64,000 bases of DNA from Bifidobacterium apri (GTDB lineage Bacteria > Actinomycetota > Actinomycetes > Actinomycetales > Bifidobacteriaceae). Both the position numbers and the translations under genes were made by a program. The stretch's first letter is position 1; each line of letters begins with the position of its first letter. The notes under the pieces were generated by a model. It ran no database searches, was not told the DNA's origin, and was given only the letters and a program-made list of their open reading frames with translations. Where the stretch lies: the NCBI RefSeq assembly GCF_009299485.1, contig NZ_WBSO01000007.1, forward strand, positions 1-64,000. The letters are read 5' to 3'. Below are positions 54,708 through 64,000 of the stretch, piece after piece.

Positions 54708-56849
54708 TCAGAACAATTCCTCCTTCTCGGCATCGTCCACACTCATCAGCAGCAGGAAGCTGCGCGACTGCGCGGTGATATCAAAACCGGCCTCATAGCT
54801 GAGCTCTGGCCCCTTCGGATTATACGTATCAACGACCAGCTGCCACTTCTGCCCGTATTTCTCATCCGGAAGCGTGAACATAATCGGCTCATAGTGGGCA
54901 TTGAAAATGAGAATGAAGTCATTGTCAACCATTTGGTTGCCGTACCAGTCACTCTCAGGAATATCCTTGCCGTTGAGGTACACCATCATCGACGAGGCAT
55001 GCGTGTTCTGCCAATCATCCATATCCATGATCCGCCCAAGATGGTCGAACCATTCAACCTGCGGCACCGCATTCGCATCATCGCCCGGCGTGCGCCCCGT
55101 GAAGAACCGCCGACGGTGCAGCACCGGATGGTCAAGCCGCAGATGAATCATCTTGCTGACAAAACGCAACAGATCCCTCTGCGAATCATTGAGATTCCAA
55201 TTGGTCCACGAAATCTCATTATCCTGACAATACGCGTTGTTGTTGCCCTGCTGAGTGCGCGCGACCTCGTCACCGCCGCAGATCATCGGAATGCCTTGGC
55301 TGACCAAGAGGGTTGCGAACATGTTGCGCATCTGCCGTTCACGCAGTTCGTTGACGTCACGGATGCTCGTCGGGCCTTCGACACCGCAGTTCCAGGAACG
55401 GTTGTTGCTTTCGCCGTCGCGATTGCCTTCACCGTTCGCTTCATTGTGCTTGTTGTTGTAGCTGACCAGATCGTTCATGGTGAAGCCGTCATGGGCGGTG
55501 ATGAAATTCACCGAAGCGACCGGCCTGCGCCCGTTCTGCTCGTACAGATCCGAGCTGCCCATCAGGCGGCTTGCGAATTCAGGCAAGGTCGACGGCTGCG
55601 AACGCCAGAAATCACGGACACAATCGCGATACCGGCCGTTCCATTCGGACCAGCTGGACGGGAAGCCTCCGACCTGATAGCCGCCAGAGCCCAAATCCCA
55701 CGGTTCGGCGATGAGTTTGACACGCGAAATGACCGGATCCTGTTCGACGATGTCGAAGAACGCCGAAAGCTTGTCAACCTCCTGGAACTGACGCGCGAGT
55801 GTCGCCGCCAAATCGAAACGGAACCCGTCCACATGCATTTCCGTGACCCAGTACCGCAGGCTGTCGGTAATCAGTCGCAGCGCGTACGGCGAGCGCATAA
55901 GCAGCGAGTTGCCGGTGCCCGTAGTGTCGAAGTAGTGGCGTTCGTCGCCGTCGACAAGTCGGTAGTAGGCTTTGTTGTCGATTCCGCGGAAGCTCAAGGT
56001 CGGCCCGTAGTTATTGCCTTCGGCCGTATGGTTGTATACGACGTCGAGGATGACTTCCATTCCCGCGTGGTGGTATGCCTTGACCATCGATTTGAATTCG
56101 TTGACTTGTTCGCCGCGCTCGCCTGAGCTGGAGTAAGAGTTCTGGGGGGCGAAGAACCCGATGGTGTTGTACCCCCAGTAGTTGCTCAGCCCTTTTTCTT
56201 GCAGGAACGAATCGTTGACGAACTGGTGGATCGGCATAAGCTCGATGGCGGTGACGCCCAGCTTCTTGAGATATTCGATGACGCCGGGGTATGCCAATCC
56301 TGCGTATGTGCCGCGAATGTCCGGAGGCACCATCGTGTTGAGGTTGGTCATGCCACGCACATGTGCCTCGTAAATCACCGAATCGTGGTATGGGATGAAC
56401 GGGTGCTGGTCATTGCCCCAATCGAAGTAGGGGTTGATGACTGCGGCTTTCATCGTGTGCGCAGCTGAATCAAGCGTATTCATGCTATGCGTGTCATCGG
56501 GGTTGCGGAACCAATATGAGTACAGGCTTTCATCGCCGTCGATATTGCCTTCGATGGCCTTCGCATAGGGGTCGAGCAGCAGTTTGTTCGGGTTGCACCG
56601 CAGCCCGTGCTCGGGGTCGTACGGTCCGTAGACGCGATACCCGTAGCGTTGTCCGGGCTGGATGCCGGGAAGATAGTTGTGCCACACGTACGAGTTCTTC
56701 TCTGTCATCTCGACGCGTGTCTCATGGTCGTTCTCATCGAACAGGCACAGTTCGACTTTGTCTGCCACCTGTGAGAACAAGGCAAAATTCACGCCCGCGC
56801 CATCATAGCTTGCTCCGAGCGGAAACATGGAACCAGGTCTGATTTGCAT
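54708..56849 (-). CDS. glgX: glycogen debranching enzyme GlgX (isoamylase family)
   Basis: The 713-residue product has an N-terminal CBM48-like domain (FPLGASYDGAGVNFALFS) and a GH13 barrel. The catalytic regions are EVILDVVYNHTAEG, VDGFRFDLAA (nucleophile Asp), KLIAEPWDLG (acid/base Glu) and NFITAHDGFTMNDLV. It cuts alpha-1,6 branches of glycogen or limit dextrins, supplying glucose units to the bifid shunt. The start has only a weak site. Confidence 0.95.
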   Translation of the reverse strand: MQIRPGSMFPLGASYDGAGVNFALFSQVADKVELCLFDENDHETRVEMTEKNSYVWHNYLPGIQPGQRYGYRVYGPYDPEHGLRCNPNKLLLDPYAKAIEGNIDGDESLYSYWFRNPDDTHSMNTLDSAAHTMKAAVINPYFDWGNDQHPFIPYHDSVIYEAHVRGMTNLNTMVPPDIRGTYAGLAYPGVIEYLKKLGVTAIELMPIHQFVNDSFLQEKGLSNYWGYNTIGFFAPQNSYSSSGERGEQVNEFKSMVKAYHHAGMEVILDVVYNHTAEGNNYGPTLSFRGIDNKAYYRLVDGDERHYFDTTGTGNSLLMRSPYALRLITDSLRYWVTEMHVDGFRFDLAATLARQFQEVDKLSAFFDIVEQDPVISRVKLIAEPWDLGSGGYQVGGFPSSWSEWNGRYRDCVRDFWRSQPSTLPEFASRLMGSSDLYEQNGRRPVASVNFITAHDGFTMNDLVSYNNKHNEANGEGNRDGESNNRSWNCGVEGPTSIRDVNELRERQMRNMFATLLVSQGIPMICGGDEVARTQQGNNNAYCQDNEISWTNWNLNDSQRDLLRFVSKMIHLRLDHPVLHRRRFFTGRTPGDDANAVPQVEWFDHLGRIMDMDDWQNTHASSMMVYLNGKDIPESDWYGNQMVDNDFILIFNAHYEPIMFTLPDEKYGQKWQLVVDTYNPKGPELSYEAGFDITAQSRSFLLLMSVDDAEKEELF

Positions 56850-56951
56850 GATTCCAGTATCTCACGTTTTGCCGCTTCATGCTCGAAGCCAAGCCCGCCG
56901 TGTGTTTATTCGCGGTTCGTCAGCCTTTCCCGTCTTGTGGCGGACGGACGA

Positions 56952-57692
56952 TCATGCGGCTGTTCTGGTGCGACGCAGCATCTCATGCTGGATGGCGATG
57001 ATGGCGTTGGATTCGGTCACCGGCGTGTCCAGGAGCTGCCGCCATGAGACCCACGCCGATTCGACATGCTCGTCCGCGTCGAAATGCCGGTCTTCACAAT
57101 GCCAACGGTCAAGATGGATGACCATGATGTGCGCCAGCTCATCGGTCATGCCCTCGGAAGAGTAGAACGCTCCTACATGGTCGAAACGCGCGGATTGCGT
57201 GTCATCGGGAACGATGCCTGTTTCCTCGGACAGCTCACGCAAGGCGGCTTGTTCGGGGTCCTCCCCCGCATCCATAAGACCCGCGGGCAGTCCGTACGCG
57301 AAACGATGGGAACCGATGCGGTATTCGCGTTCGATCAGATAACGGTCGCCGGGCACATCATGGACCAGCATGACCACGCACGGAGCGTGTCGGATCAGTT
57401 GGCGGCGGATCCGTGCACGAGTGCCGTCAGTGGTCGGCAGATCGAGCACGATATCGTCGATGGCGAAAATCGGGCCTTCGAACACCGTCGTACGGCTGAC
57501 TTCATGGACGGAACCGTTCATGTCGATGCCGTCCGACGAGCGGTCCAGCTGATGCAGCGTATCCTGAGGGTCTTGCACATCCTGCGGTTCCTGCGGTTCC
57601 TGTGGGCCTGTGATGTGCTGCGGCTGTGCTTGCCGCTGGTCAGGCCGCTGCACCCGCCGCGCTTCTTCGCTGTGTTCGAAACGCTTTTCCAT
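56952..57692 (-). CDS. Nudix hydrolase (ADP-ribose pyrophosphatase-like)
   Basis: The 246-residue product starts at MEKRFEHSEEA behind a perfect AAGGAGG. A Gln/Pro-rich N-terminal stretch of about 60 residues precedes the Nudix fold. The Nudix box is GLMDAGEDPEQAALRELSEETGI (GX5EX7REUXEEXGU pattern), and a preceding YRIGSHRFAYGLPAG fits ADP-ribose pyrophosphatases. The exact substrate is not proven. Confidence 0.9.
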   Translation of the reverse strand: MEKRFEHSEEARRVQRPDQRQAQPQHITGPQEPQEPQDVQDPQDTLHQLDRSSDGIDMNGSVHEVSRTTVFEGPIFAIDDIVLDLPTTDGTRARIRRQLIRHAPCVVMLVHDVPGDRYLIEREYRIGSHRFAYGLPAGLMDAGEDPEQAALRELSEETGIVPDDTQSARFDHVGAFYSSEGMTDELAHIMVIHLDRWHCEDRHFDADEHVESAWVSWRQLLDTPVTESNAIIAIQHEMLRRTRTAA

Positions 57693-57828
57693 ATTGGTTT
57701 CCTCCTTGTGCCCGCCAAGCGGGCGGACTGCTCATGCCTGACAAGGGCGGATTGTGCGCCGGCGCATCGCGATGACAATCTCACACAGCCGGCGCTGACC
57801 GCGTTGAATGACGCGAAGGCTCACGCGA

Positions 57829-58716
57829 TCAACGGATCACGAGATCCCACGGGTCGGTACGCATATTGATCCACTTCACTTCGGGCCGCTGGCCGGTACG
57901 CGCCGCAATCGCCGCGGGGACATCCTCCAACGCGTATCTGAACCACAGGGATTCAATCGCGGAATGCGGGGTGTTGATCAACGCCGGGCGCAGATGCCCG
58001 TCACCGTTGCCCGCATGCAGGCCGTGCTGTCTCAGTGATGCCTCCCAGCGCGCCTGCTCCAGCGCATCTGTCGCCGGATGGTGGCGCAAATCACTGGTGA
58101 CATACACATCCGCCCCGCTGGCACGCACCGCGTCGAACATTGAATCGCCCGATCCAGGCAGGACAGCCACCGTGGACACCGGTGCGTCAAGCTCGCCGGC
58201 GACCTGGATACCATATTCGGTTTCAGGCAGCTTACGCGCCACAACCTGAGCAAAGTCACGCAACGGCATCGGCTCGGCAAGACGGCCCACACGCCCGATA
58301 CCGACGGCATGCGGCGACTGCGGGTCATCAATCGGTTCAAGCGGCTGCAGATCGTGCAATCCGAACGCGTCGGCAGCCGCCTGTCCCACTCCGCGGAAGG
58401 CGGCATCCGCATTCGTATGCCCCACCCATAACGCGCAACCATGCCGGTACAATGCGCTGACGATCGCCCCATGGACTCCTGCGCCGGAGGTCTCATGCAC
58501 CGCACGGAAGAACAACGGGTGATGGGTGACCAGCAGGTCGGCATGCCATCCGATCGCCTGTTCGATCACTGCATGCGTCGGATCCGCGGCGAAGGCGATC
58601 CGCGTGACCGGAGCGTCCAAATCACCGACGATCAGTCCCGGTGCGTCCCAAGATTCCGCGTATCGCAGCGGATACAAGGTTTCCAACGCATCCACGGCTT
58701 CCTGCAACTTCGGCAT
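57829..58716 (-). CDS. Nif3-like dinuclear metal-centre protein
   Basis: The 295-residue product starts at MPKLQEAVDALETLYP behind GCGAGGAA. Metal ligands appear in LLVTHHPLFFRAVHE and the late VYVTSDLRHHPATDALEQ, with NADAAFRGVGQAAADAFGL between them. Members are hexameric proteins with a dinuclear metal site and poorly known role, sometimes called GTP cyclohydrolase I type 2 homologues. It follows polA by about 70 bp on the same strand, separated by a strong hairpin. Confidence 0.9.
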   Translation of the reverse strand: MPKLQEAVDALETLYPLRYAESWDAPGLIVGDLDAPVTRIAFAADPTHAVIEQAIGWHADLLVTHHPLFFRAVHETSGAGVHGAIVSALYRHGCALWVGHTNADAAFRGVGQAAADAFGLHDLQPLEPIDDPQSPHAVGIGRVGRLAEPMPLRDFAQVVARKLPETEYGIQVAGELDAPVSTVAVLPGSGDSMFDAVRASGADVYVTSDLRHHPATDALEQARWEASLRQHGLHAGNGDGHLRPALINTPHSAIESLWFRYALEDVPAAIAARTGQRPEVKWINMRTDPWDLVIR

Positions 58717-58733
58717 ATGGTTCCTCGCTTCCC

Positions 58734-58779
58734 ACTGTCGCCGGCAACAGCATGGCTGATGACTGTTGCCGGCGACAGT
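58734..58779 (-). terminator. polA terminator hairpin
   Basis: A perfect 17-bp stem, ACTGTCGCCGGCAACAG with its complement, around a 12-nt loop, 7 bp past the polA stop. Long and GC-rich, though the T-run is weak. Confidence 0.8.
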
Positions 58780-58785
58780 TCAGAC

Positions 58786-61700
58786 TCAATGGGCGGCAAG
58801 CTGCCAGTCGGCACCGATACCGACCGACACGTCGAGCGGTACCGCCAACGTCACGGCATGCTCCATGGCATCGCTGACCAGCGCGGAGACCTGTTCCTCC
58901 TCGCCCGGCGCGATTTCCACAACAAGTTCGTCGTGGATCTGCAGAATGATCCTGCTGGCCACACCGGCGTTCCTGAGGGCTTGATCGGCGCGAATCATCG
59001 CGATTTTCATGATGTCAGCGGCAGAACCCTGGATGGGCGCGTTGAGCGCGGCACGTTCGGCGGCACTTCTTGTGCGCGCGTTGGAACTGGACAATCCCGG
59101 GAAATACCGGCGTCTGCCGAACAGTGTCTCGGTGTACCCCACCTTCCGCGCGTTGCCTACCAACGACTCAAGATAGTCATGCACCTTGCCGAACGTGGAG
59201 AAATACTTCTCTTTGAGCACGTCAGCCTCTGCCGGGCTGATATGCAGCTGTTGGGCGAGACCGTACGTACTCAAACCGTATGCCAAGCCGTAGCTCATCG
59301 CCTTGACATGGCTGCGCTGGTCCGGGGTGATGTCGTCGACCGGCACCTGATACACCAAGCTCGCCACGTATTTGTGGAAATCGGCGCCGGAACGGAACGC
59401 TTCGATCAGCGCCTCATCTCCGGACAGATCAGCCATGATACGCAGCTCGACCTGGGAATAATCGCAACTGAGCAGCGACGAAAAGCCCGGTCCCGGAACG
59501 AACGCGGAACGGATCTCCCGGCCCATCGCATTGCGATTCGGAATGTTCTGCAGATTCGGATCGACCGAGCTCAGGCGCCCTGTGGCGGCCACCGTCTGTT
59601 CAAACGTGGTGTGGATACGACTGTCACGAGCATTGGTCGCGTCGATGAGTGTCTGCACGATCTGCTTGAGCTTATTGGTCTCCCGGTGCCGCAGCAGGGC
59701 TCCCAGGAAATCATTCGCCTGCTCGTTGCCGTTCGCCGATTGCGCGTACAAGGCGGTCAGCGTCGCCGCATCCGTCTTGTACTGGCCGGATTTTGTCTTG
59801 CGCAGCGGTCTGAGCCCGAACTTGTCGAACAGCACACTGCCCAGCTGCTTGGGGCTTTGCAAGTTCACTTCGCTCCCGGCGGCGCGCCATGCGATCTCCT
59901 GGGCTTGCGCGGCATCGGCTGCGAACTGGTCGCGCATGCTCACCAGACGCGTCTGGTCGACACACGCCCCCGCGTCTTCCATCCGGTGCAGCACTTCGGA
60001 GACGGGCAACTCGAGGGAGCGCAACAGTCCATATTGTTCACGCTCGTCCAACGTCGCGGACAGCCGTACCGCGAGTTCTTTGATAGTCGCCAGTTTCGCG
60101 GCAACCGTCGCGTCATCATGCGACGGGGTGTCCAGCGCCTGATCGGAACCGTCCAAATCAAGCTCGCCTTGTGCCGGACGTTCCGGCTGGTCGATATGGA
60201 TGTCTGCGAACCGGATCGCCGCCTGCTCAAGGGAATCTGGATGAAAGTCAGGAAGCACCAGATAGCACGCGAGCTTGGTGTCGAATGCCGGCCGACGCAA
60301 ACGGATACCGATGCTCTCCAACAGATGCAGATGCTCTTTGTACCCATGGACGATCATCGTACCATGGTTGGCGTCAATGAACGCCTGAATCGCTTGCGCG
60401 ACATCGGGGTCGAGGGGCGGGGTGAACGCCAAGGCCTCATCGTCCGCCAGCAAAGCGAGACCTGTGCAATGCGCCGCGCCGGGTTTGCTATCCCCGTCCG
60501 CGTAGAGCACCCAGCCATGGGCGACAGTTGGTACGCTCACAGCATGATGGTCGATCGCTATGCTCGACGTGGCAGTTGTTTCCGGCTGCGTTTGACGATC
60601 CGCTGATTCAGATGCGCGGGGCGTCTCAGACAAGACAGAGGTCTCAGGGGAATCAGGCGCGTCGACGACGGCCGGTTCCAGTGCGGATGCAGGTTGGGCT
60701 GACCGATCCGCAACAGGCAACGATTGCTCGCTGCCGGCAGCGGCAGCAGTGCCATGGTTCTTCTGGTACTGCCGCGCCCAGTGCTGAACTTGGCGCGCCG
60801 AACAATCCCTGGTCACGCTGACCGATTCACCGGGACGCTCATCCGTGTCACCGGAAGCAGTCTGAGAAGCTTCGGGCAACGCAGAGGATGGTGTCTTGCC
60901 GCCGCTGAACGCCTTGACGACCAGATTGCGTGTGCGGACGCCGAATTCAAGCTTCGAGAACAAGGTCGCCAGCTGTTCGCGATTCATCGGGCCGAAATCA
61001 AAGTCGTCCATGCCGACGCCAAGATCCAGATCACGCACCAGCGCATTGACTTTGCGGTTGAGCTTGACCTGATCGAGATTGTCGCGCAGCGCCTGGCCCT
61101 TTTTCCCGCCGATCTCGTCGGCATGCTCGATGATGCCTTGGAGCGAGCCGTATTGGCCGATCCACTTGGCGGCATAGCCGTCGCCGACGCCTGGCACGCC
61201 CGGGATATTATCAGCCGTTTCGCCGCGCAGTGCGGCAAGATCGGGGTACTGCTGCGGGGTGACGTGGTATTTCTCCTCCACCGCCTGCGGAGTCATGTGC
61301 TTGAGGTCTTTGAAATGATGGCCTGGGTACAGGACGGTGATCGAGTCGTCCACCAGTTGGAACGCATCTCGGTCGCCGGAGAGCACCAGAGTCCGGTACC
61401 GCTCATGTTCACCCATGGTCGCCAGAGTGCCGATAATGTCGTCGCCTTCAAAGCCCGGCTTTTCGATGTACGTGACACCGAGCGCCGCAAGCATCTCCTG
61501 GATGAGCGGCAGCTGGCTGAGCAGATCTTCCGGCGCAGCTTCACGCGTGCCCTTGTATTGGGGCAGCAAATCATTGCGGAATGTGCCGCCTTTGACGTCG
61601 AACGCGACCGCGAGTTTATCTGGGTGCTCGGTCTCGATGACCTGCGCGAGCATCTTGGCAAAGCCCCAGACCGCGTTCGTCGCTTGGCCGCTTGACGTTG

Positions 61701-61833
61701 AGAAGTTCTCGACGGGAAGCGCGAAATATGCGCGGAATGCAAGTGAGTGTCCGTCCACGACAAGCAAGGTGCCGCGGAAATCCTTCTCCGCGGCACCTTG
61801 TTGCGTATGCTGAGCTTGGGAATTATCGCTCAT
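58786..61833 (-). CDS. polA: DNA polymerase I
   Basis: The 1015-residue product starts at MSDNSQAQHTQQ; GGAAG precedes it and the start overlaps the upstream gene by 11 bp. The N-terminal 5'-3' exonuclease (TLLVVDGHSLAFRAYFAL, then FEGDDIIGTL) is intact. The central 3'-5' exonuclease-like region lacks clear metal ligands, as in many actinobacterial PolA, and is preceded by a long Ala/Ser-rich insert (about residues 330-430). The polymerase domain has motif A SCDYSQVELRIMADLSGD, motif B RSHVKAMSYGLAYGLS and motif C QIHDELVVEIA. It acts in Okazaki fragment maturation and repair. Confidence 0.97.
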   Translation of the reverse strand: MSDNSQAQHTQQGAAEKDFRGTLLVVDGHSLAFRAYFALPVENFSTSSGQATNAVWGFAKMLAQVIETEHPDKLAVAFDVKGGTFRNDLLPQYKGTREAAPEDLLSQLPLIQEMLAALGVTYIEKPGFEGDDIIGTLATMGEHERYRTLVLSGDRDAFQLVDDSITVLYPGHHFKDLKHMTPQAVEEKYHVTPQQYPDLAALRGETADNIPGVPGVGDGYAAKWIGQYGSLQGIIEHADEIGGKKGQALRDNLDQVKLNRKVNALVRDLDLGVGMDDFDFGPMNREQLATLFSKLEFGVRTRNLVVKAFSGGKTPSSALPEASQTASGDTDERPGESVSVTRDCSARQVQHWARQYQKNHGTAAAAGSEQSLPVADRSAQPASALEPAVVDAPDSPETSVLSETPRASESADRQTQPETTATSSIAIDHHAVSVPTVAHGWVLYADGDSKPGAAHCTGLALLADDEALAFTPPLDPDVAQAIQAFIDANHGTMIVHGYKEHLHLLESIGIRLRRPAFDTKLACYLVLPDFHPDSLEQAAIRFADIHIDQPERPAQGELDLDGSDQALDTPSHDDATVAAKLATIKELAVRLSATLDEREQYGLLRSLELPVSEVLHRMEDAGACVDQTRLVSMRDQFAADAAQAQEIAWRAAGSEVNLQSPKQLGSVLFDKFGLRPLRKTKSGQYKTDAATLTALYAQSANGNEQANDFLGALLRHRETNKLKQIVQTLIDATNARDSRIHTTFEQTVAATGRLSSVDPNLQNIPNRNAMGREIRSAFVPGPGFSSLLSCDYSQVELRIMADLSGDEALIEAFRSGADFHKYVASLVYQVPVDDITPDQRSHVKAMSYGLAYGLSTYGLAQQLHISPAEADVLKEKYFSTFGKVHDYLESLVGNARKVGYTETLFGRRRYFPGLSSSNARTRSAAERAALNAPIQGSAADIMKIAMIRADQALRNAGVASRIILQIHDELVVEIAPGEEEQVSALVSDAMEHAVTLAVPLDVSVGIGADWQLAAH

Positions 61834-62623
61834 CAGCGGCTTCCGGCTTCGAATCGCCATACTTGGCGATGATGGCCATGGCGAGACGCTTCTTCGGGAT
61901 GCGCTGATCCATGGATGTCTTTTGGATCCAGCGGAACGCCCCTTGCTCGGAGAAATCGGCCTTGTCCATGAGCAGACCCTTGGCGCGGTCGACGAGCTTG
62001 CGCTCTTCCAAGGATTCTTGCGCCTTCTTCAGCTTTTCTTCTGTGTCGCGCAACTGTTCACGGGTTTCGTTGAGCTCGTTTTCGCTGCGTTCCACGTTGT
62101 CGAGCAAATCGTTGATTTCCTGGAACCGCCCCATAGCGACTTCCAACGCCGGCAGCAGCTTGGATTCCTCATACGGCTTGGTCACATACGCCATAGCGCC
62201 GGCGCCAGTGGCCTGCTTCACCAGATCAGGCTGCGAGAACGCGGTGAGCATGACAACAGGGGCGATATTCTCGTCGCAGATGACACCCGCGGCGGTGATG
62301 CCGTCCATACGAGGCATCTTGACGTCCATGCAGACGACATCCGGACGATACTTGCGTGTCAGCTCGACTGCTTCTTCACCATTCGCCGCCTCACCGACAA
62401 CCTCATACCCGTTGTCTTCGAGAATGGCGACCAAATCCATACGGTTGACGGACTCGTCCTCCGCGACCACCACCGTGCGCTTGCGATGCTCGTCCCCACG
62501 TGCATCAGCTTCCTGCTCGTCCTGCGGTGCAACAGGCTCGCCGGCGGCGACTGCCTTGAGCTCGTCCTCCGTCAACACCGGGGTGTCCGGTTGTGCCTGT
62601 CCCGTCTCGTTATTCGCAGTCAT
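61823..62623 (-). CDS. ANTAR-domain response regulator (PdtaR-like)
   Basis: The 266-residue product has an N-terminal tail of about 45 residues, a receiver domain (VVAEDESVNRMDLVAILEDN; phospho-acceptor Asp in DVVCMDVKMPRMDG; switch Lys in AYVTKPYEES), a coiled linker (NELNETREQLRDTEEKLKKA) and a C-terminal ANTAR domain (LVDRAKGLLMDKADFSEQGA). ANTAR proteins bind dual-hexaloop RNA hairpins and act as antiterminators. In actinobacteria this gene commonly precedes polA, as here, where the genes overlap. No cognate kinase is in the window. Confidence 0.95.
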   Translation of the reverse strand: MTANNETGQAQPDTPVLTEDELKAVAAGEPVAPQDEQEADARGDEHRKRTVVVAEDESVNRMDLVAILEDNGYEVVGEAANGEEAVELTRKYRPDVVCMDVKMPRMDGITAAGVICDENIAPVVMLTAFSQPDLVKQATGAGAMAYVTKPYEESKLLPALEVAMGRFQEINDLLDNVERSENELNETREQLRDTEEKLKKAQESLEERKLVDRAKGLLMDKADFSEQGAFRWIQKTSMDQRIPKKRLAMAIIAKYGDSKPEAADER

Positions 62624-62946
62624 CCCTGCCTCTTTCCTAGATAATCAGGCGATCACGCCAAGACGCACCGCCCCGATGCCGAGACCGATACGTGCTGCGT
62701 CCCAGCGCCGACAACGGATGCCGCGCTGGAGCGACGGCATGCCATCGTCTCGCACAATCTGCCATCCTTGCTGTTAGCGATGATACCAGCAGACAAGGTC
62801 AAGGCAAGACTCTACATAGAGTTCGAGTCGCCGATCAGCGGCATGCCGCATGCTCGACACTCGAATAATCATCTCATTGCTGAACGCGGTGGCGTTGGTC
62901 GCAGATATGTGATACACTGTTATTTTGTTGCTTCAATACGGAGCAC
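62624..62946. other. intergenic region upstream of the response regulator and tRNA-Leu
   Basis: About 320 bp without a plausible gene. It should contain the promoters of the divergent response regulator and tRNA-Leu; TGTGATACACT near 62907-62917 could be an extended -10 for the tRNA. I see no other structure. Confidence 0.4.
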
Positions 62947-63020
62947 GCCCCTGTATCCCAATTGGTAGAGGAAGCAGCCTCAAAATCTGCACAGTGTGGG
63001 TTCGAGTCCCACCGGGGGCA
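62947..63020 (+). tRNA. tRNA-Leu (anticodon CAA) with short variable arm
   Basis: The 74-nt cloverleaf has acceptor GCCCCTG/CGGGGGC (one G-T pair), T arm GTGGG TTCGAGT CCCAC and an anticodon loop CTCAAAA with anticodon CAA at 62981-62983. The variable region is only 5 nt (ACAGT), although leucine tRNAs normally carry a long variable arm. The anticodon stem has a C-T mismatch next to the loop. Assignment to leucine rests on the anticodon alone. Confidence 0.85.
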
Positions 63021-63083
63021 CCCATCAACCCGCCATCATCGGGCGTATAGGAAAAAACGTGGTGCTTTAGACTTCGTTTTTGG

Positions 63084-64000
63084 CTATCCGACGTGTCCTT
63101 TGCGGATGTGGAATCCAGTCTCGACGGCGGGGTCGTCCCTGTTGTATGACTGGATGCCGTTGTCGTAATCGCTCCCGGTTTCGGGTTCGTCCTGCACGGC
63201 CGGCGCATCCGTTCCGTGTTCCCCTCCGGTGCCCGGTATGAGCGTGTGCGGGTCGGGAGATCCGCTTTTCATGTAGCAGACCCATTCGGCGGCCCTTCTC
63301 ATGTGTTCCTCGGTCAGGCCGTGATGGCGTGCAAGCGTGCGTTTGATCAGCGAGTTGACGCCGCCCTCGAGCCTGTTGGTGTTGCGCTCCACGGGCCCTT
63401 TCCCGAGAAGCGCCGGGTCGCAGAACGCGAACAGCCGCCCCTCGCGGAACAGTCGTTCCAGCCGCCTATAGCAGCGGCGGACATCGCCGTGGGTCCACCA
63501 CCATTCCTGCCGGGTCGCCTTCGGGTTGGACGGGTCGTCCCGCGCGTGGGTGCGTTCCTCCAGGAACCCCTTCCACTTGCGGTGCCAGTCGTTCAATGCG
63601 CTGCCCCACGCCGCCGCCTGGCCGGCGTCCCGCACCTTCGTCAGCGCGTCGGAGAGCCGCCTGGGTTCCTTCCCCGCCTGCAGCCGGGGCCGTGATGTCA
63701 AGTCGGCACGCGTGTTGCGTTGCACGTGCACCAGGCAGCGTTGGATGCGGGTTCCCGGCCAGGCCCGGGCGCACGCCTTCTCGACGCCCCGCAGCCCGTC
63801 GCTGATCAACACGTCCGGCGCGGGGATGCGCGAGAACAGGTCCAGGTACGCGGCCGTGGACTCGTGCGAGCACCAGCTCCACGCGATGGTCTCGCCGGTC
63901 ACCCCGTCGATGGCGATCAGCAGGCACCAGCCATGTGACATGTAGGTGCCGTCCGTCATCACCGTCCGGTGCCGGGACGGTGTCGCGCGCATCCGCGGGA
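63084..64000 (-). mobile_element. IS1249-like (IS256 group) transposase, cut by the window edge
   Basis: At least 302 residues of a DDE transposase are visible; the frame is still open at the last base, so the N-terminus lies outside. Catalytic residues fit: D in TDGTYMSHGW, D in LISDGLRGVEKAC, and E in NRLEGGVNSLIKR. The sequence RCLVHVQRNTRADLTSRPRL and the WKGFLEERTH stretch match IS1249-type enzymes. The gene ends 63 bp after tRNA-Leu. One inverted repeat may lie near 63045-63080 but cannot be defined without the other end. Confidence 0.85.

Noticed and set aside
58441..60606. 721-codon open frame opposite polA and the Nif3-like gene
   Set aside because: Shadow crossing the 3' end of the Nif3-like gene, a terminator hairpin and polA; no domain.
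52562..63020. tRNA genes as phage or island attachment sites
   Set aside because: No integrase gene and no second copy of either tRNA 3' end was seen in the window.

Overview
The window is a chromosomal segment of a high-GC Gram-positive bacterium, almost certainly a Bifidobacterium. The strongest evidence is a complete xylulose-5-P/fructose-6-P phosphoketolase gene (xfp) beside guaA and followed by pta and ackA, which is the core of the bifid shunt. GlgX, a FeoA-FeoB-FeoC set and an ANTAR regulator ahead of polA fit the same genus. Species cannot be fixed from the sequence alone.

Layout. 0-8.4 kb: an AlbA/Schlafen-type ATP-binding protein converges on a three-gene operon read leftwards: a TerB_N/TerB_C protein, a BrxD-like (DUF2791) P-loop ATPase and an Lhr/BrxHI-like helicase. 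This trio is the best candidate for a little-studied defence or stress system here. 8.4-15.3 kb: a nitrilase-family hydrolase, an ArsC/LMW-PTP protein, a GNAT acetyltransferase, an ABC-2 exporter and a 3-methyladenine glycosylase fused to a DUF488 domain. 15.3-20.5 kb: the feoABC iron operon and an MFS exporter. 20.8-22.7 kb: an ABC-F ATPase.

23.0-39.1 kb is a defence island: a Panacea/Doc toxin-antitoxin pair; a GmrSD-like (DUF262-DUF1524) type IV restriction gene whose DUF5655 tail is cut off by one in-frame stop; a GIY-YIG/helicase plus Eco57I-like methylase restriction system; an AT-rich Gabija pair (GajA, GajB); a tiny HTH gene; and a PstI/BsuBI-type restriction-modification pair.

39.7-64 kb is mostly core genome: a Sel1-repeat protein, an amidase, guaA, xfp, pta, ackA, aroA, tRNA-Pro(TGG), a membrane protein, glgX, a Nudix hydrolase, a Nif3-like protein, polA, an ANTAR response regulator, an unusual tRNA-Leu(CAA) with a short variable arm, and an IS1249-like transposase cut by the window edge. 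Xfp makes acetyl-P; AckA converts it to acetate and ATP, and Pta links it to acetyl-CoA.

Intergenic DNA carries several families of tandem dyad (inverted-repeat) elements with very regular spacing: one 52-bp-period family in three arrays, a second unrelated family also at about 52 bp, a third at 72-73 bp flanking the toxin-antitoxin pair, a possibly related 72-bp array beyond the ABC-F gene, and a less regular fourth family. No protein explains them. They are, with the TerB trio, the most interesting unexplained signal in the window.
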